From the IMG/VR virus record IMGVR_UViG_3300020195_000122, positions 1 through 30,814 of that record: a DNA stretch of 30,814 nt; one strand, given 5' to 3'. Origin of the DNA: a virus. A program made the translations under genes and the position numbers. The notes under the pieces are model-generated. The model ran no database searches. It was given only the letters and a program-made list of their open reading frames with translations, and had not been told where the DNA came from. This document shows, one piece after another, positions 29,215-30,814 of the stretch; positions within the stretch are counted from its first letter, which is position 1, and each line of letters opens with the position of its first letter.

Positions 29215-30814
29215 ATGGCAGACGACGAAGCTCTGTCATTTGAAGAGTATCTAGAACTGCTTGGTGGTGATGAGCCGCTGACGCTTGAGCAGTTCGCAGA
29301 AGCGACGGGCGTTGCTCCGCAGCTAACGGAAGAACAATACCTTGCGGCGACCGAGGAGCAATTTACTCTTCATGAGTATATCAAGAATAATTTCTCTGGT
29401 TCCGACGGCGTTCCGGGCGTCCAGGGAGTTCGCGGTCTGCGCGGAACACAGGGCGGTCAAGGCGCGGCAGGAGAAGCTGGAGCGCAGGGGTCAGATGGCA
29501 AGCATGGCAGCCACGGCGTTGACGGTAAAGACGGCCAGCAAGGGTTTACCGGCTCCGAAGGCCCAACCGGCCCTGAGGGCGCTCCTGGAGCCAAGGGAGA
29601 CCGTGGCGCGCGGGGCGCTACTGGCGCAGTGGGGAAACATGGCGACCGAGGCGGGTTTGGAGCGCAGGGCTATGCTGGTCTTGATGGCAAAGAAGGAGAA
29701 CGGGGTCCGCGCGGGCATCAGGGCCCAGAGGGAAAGCAAGGGTCAGAAGGGAAACAGGGGCGTCCTGGAGTAAACCCTACGGTTTCCGCAAATGCTCCTA
29801 ATGATGTCCCGTCGCTACGAACCCTAGGCTTTGACGAGTTCGAAGCCGCTCCTGGACAGCACGGCCACTACATGCCCGAAAGCCAGCATGCACGGCGGCA
29901 TGGCTTACTCCAGAACATAGACCCTATTTTCCCTAACTCTGGAACAGTAGACGGCTACGCGCTGCTGTATAGCAGCACTGCCGAGAAAAGATTGAAGTGG
30001 GGCACCGTTGCCAGTGGGGGCGGAGGGGGCGCACAGGGAATACAGGGAGTGCCGGGTCCTTTTGGCCCTCCAGGACTAGACGGACAGGATGGATTAGACG
30101 GCCTAGAGGGGATCCAAGGAGCTCAGGGCTCAAAAGGCGATGTCGGGTCGCAAGGTGCTCAGGGAATACAGGGCGTCTCTGGCGCTACAGGTGCGCAGGG
30201 AGCAACAGGCTCGCAGGGGATCCATGGTATTTCCGGATTGGACGGGCAGGATGGATTAGACGGAGATATTGGCCCTCCTGGCCCTCCTGGCCCGCAAGGT
30301 CCTGTTGGCTCAGCCGGTATTACAGGTGCGCAGGGAGCAATTGGAGAAACTGGAGCAACAGGAGCGACCGGTCTTACGGGAGATACTGGCCCTGTCGGGG
30401 CTACTGGCGAAACAGGCGCGACGGGAGCTCCCGGCGCTCCAGGCCAGCCGGGCCAACAGGGAATTCCCGGGATGCCCGGAGAGGACGGAGCAGAGGGGCC
30501 AGAAGGCCCGATGGGTCCGCCAGGAGCAGCGGGAGGCGGCGGCGGAACGATACTGGCGGCGGATATTGTCGCCACGGCGATGAAGCAAACGCTGCTGTTA
30601 CAGGGGTGGGCGCCCACCACCACGGCGGGCTGCGCGAGTCCCGCGAAATCAGAACGCGGCACGACAACGAAGCATGACATCTTGTCGTGCGCGTTCGATT
30701 CCGCCTCGGCTGAAAACGCCTTTCTGCATCACCAGATGCCCGACAACTGGGACGGCGGTACGGTGACGTTTCGTGTCTGGTGGTACGCAAAGACCGGATG
30801 GGTAACGAGTACGA
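29215..30814 (+). CDS. collagen-like fibre protein, runs off the right edge
   Basis: A frame from ATG 29215 (GGAGTAGAAT upstream) is open for 533 codons to the window end. Residues 1-60 are acidic and helical (ALSFEEYLELLGG), 62-186 are Gly-X-Y repeats, 187-266 a non-repeat domain (LRTLGFDEFEAAPGQHGHYM), 267-444 a second Gly-X-Y run, then a C-terminal domain with FLHHQMPDNWDGGTVTFRVWW, a motif seen in phage structural proteins. Trimeric triple-helix fibre of the capsid or tail is expected. Many shorter frames in this stretch are shadows of the repeat. Confidence 0.85.
   Translation, partial: MADDEALSFEEYLELLGGDEPLTLEQFAEATGVAPQLTEEQYLAATEEQFTLHEYIKNNFSGSDGVPGVQGVRGLRGTQGGQGAAGEAGAQGSDGKHGSHGVDGKDGQQGFTGSEGPTGPEGAPGAKGDRGARGATGAVGKHGDRGGFGAQGYAGLDGKEGERGPRGHQGPEGKQGSEGKQGRPGVNPTVSANAPNDVPSLRTLGFDEFEAAPGQHGHYMPESQHARRHGLLQNIDPIFPNSGTVDGYALLYSSTAEKRLKWGTVASGGGGGAQGIQGVPGPFGPPGLDGQDGLDGLEGIQGAQGSKGDVGSQGAQGIQGVSGATGAQGATGSQGIHGISGLDGQDGLDGDIGPPGPPGPQGPVGSAGITGAQGAIGETGATGATGLTGDTGPVGATGETGATGAPGAPGQPGQQGIPGMPGEDGAEGPEGPMGPPGAAGGGGGTILAADIVATAMKQTLLLQGWAPTTTAGCASPAKSERGTTTKHDILSCAFDSASAENAFLHHQMPDNWDGGTVTFRVWWYAKTGWVTST

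Noticed and set aside
29342-30790. Several frames of 66-226 codons on both strands in the fibre gene
   Set aside because: All are shadows of the Gly-X-Y coding repeat, which is open from 29215 to the window end.

Overview
This window is part of the genome of a tailed double-stranded DNA phage (Caudoviricetes) or of a prophage. The support is a large terminase with both ATPase and nuclease motifs, a Mu gp29-like (DUF935) portal protein, a likely small terminase, a collagen-like fibre, a DnaB-type replicative helicase, a phage sigma factor, and dozens of tiny cysteine-rich genes packed with ATGA, TAATG or TTGA overlaps. Ribosome binding sites are mostly of the AAGGAGG type, so the host is a bacterium. 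I cannot name the host from this sequence.

Layout. Positions 1-17.6 kb are read leftward (minus strand). This is the replication/early module: DnaB-like helicase, SNF2 helicase, an RNase H remnant, a sigma-70-like factor, a MoxR-like AAA+ ATPase with a DUF7192-like partner, and about 30 small genes, many with CxxC knuckles. From 18.4 kb onward genes are read rightward: small terminase candidate, HTH and zinc-ribbon genes, a secreted transglycosylase, large terminase, portal, a sugar-modification cassette (C-methyltransferase, glycosyltransferase, second methyltransferase) and a long Gly-X-Y fibre that runs off the right edge. The two modules diverge from a gene-free region at 17.6-18.4 kb.

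Three parts look least ordinary. (1) Positions 5.93-7.26 kb hold almost no protein genes but are dense in inverted repeats: a hairpin cluster, two interleaved inverted repeats of about 16-17 bp in pseudoknot order, and three tandem ~135-nt domains each closed by a terminal stem, two of which share sequence blocks while their closing stems differ. (2) Five intercistronic leaders in the 14.1-17.7 kb operon share a two-hairpin design, a long hairpin that begins near the upstream stop codon and a short hairpin followed by GGCA and the ribosome binding site. (3) Positions 19.8-20.8 kb are a self-contained minus-strand transcription unit lying inside the plus-strand late module. It has an extended -10 promoter, three small genes separated by a repeated hairpin, and a GNRA-capped intrinsic terminator, and its base use is unlike its neighbours.

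Working together: DnaB, SNF2 and AAA+ proteins point to a phage that drives much of its own replication; the sigma factor could redirect host polymerase to other phage promoters; TerS, TerL and portal form the packaging motor; and the sugar enzymes beside the fibre suggest glycan modification of the virion, the host surface or DNA. Starts below were chosen by ribosome binding site and overlap with neighbours. All family calls come from reading motifs by eye, with no database search.
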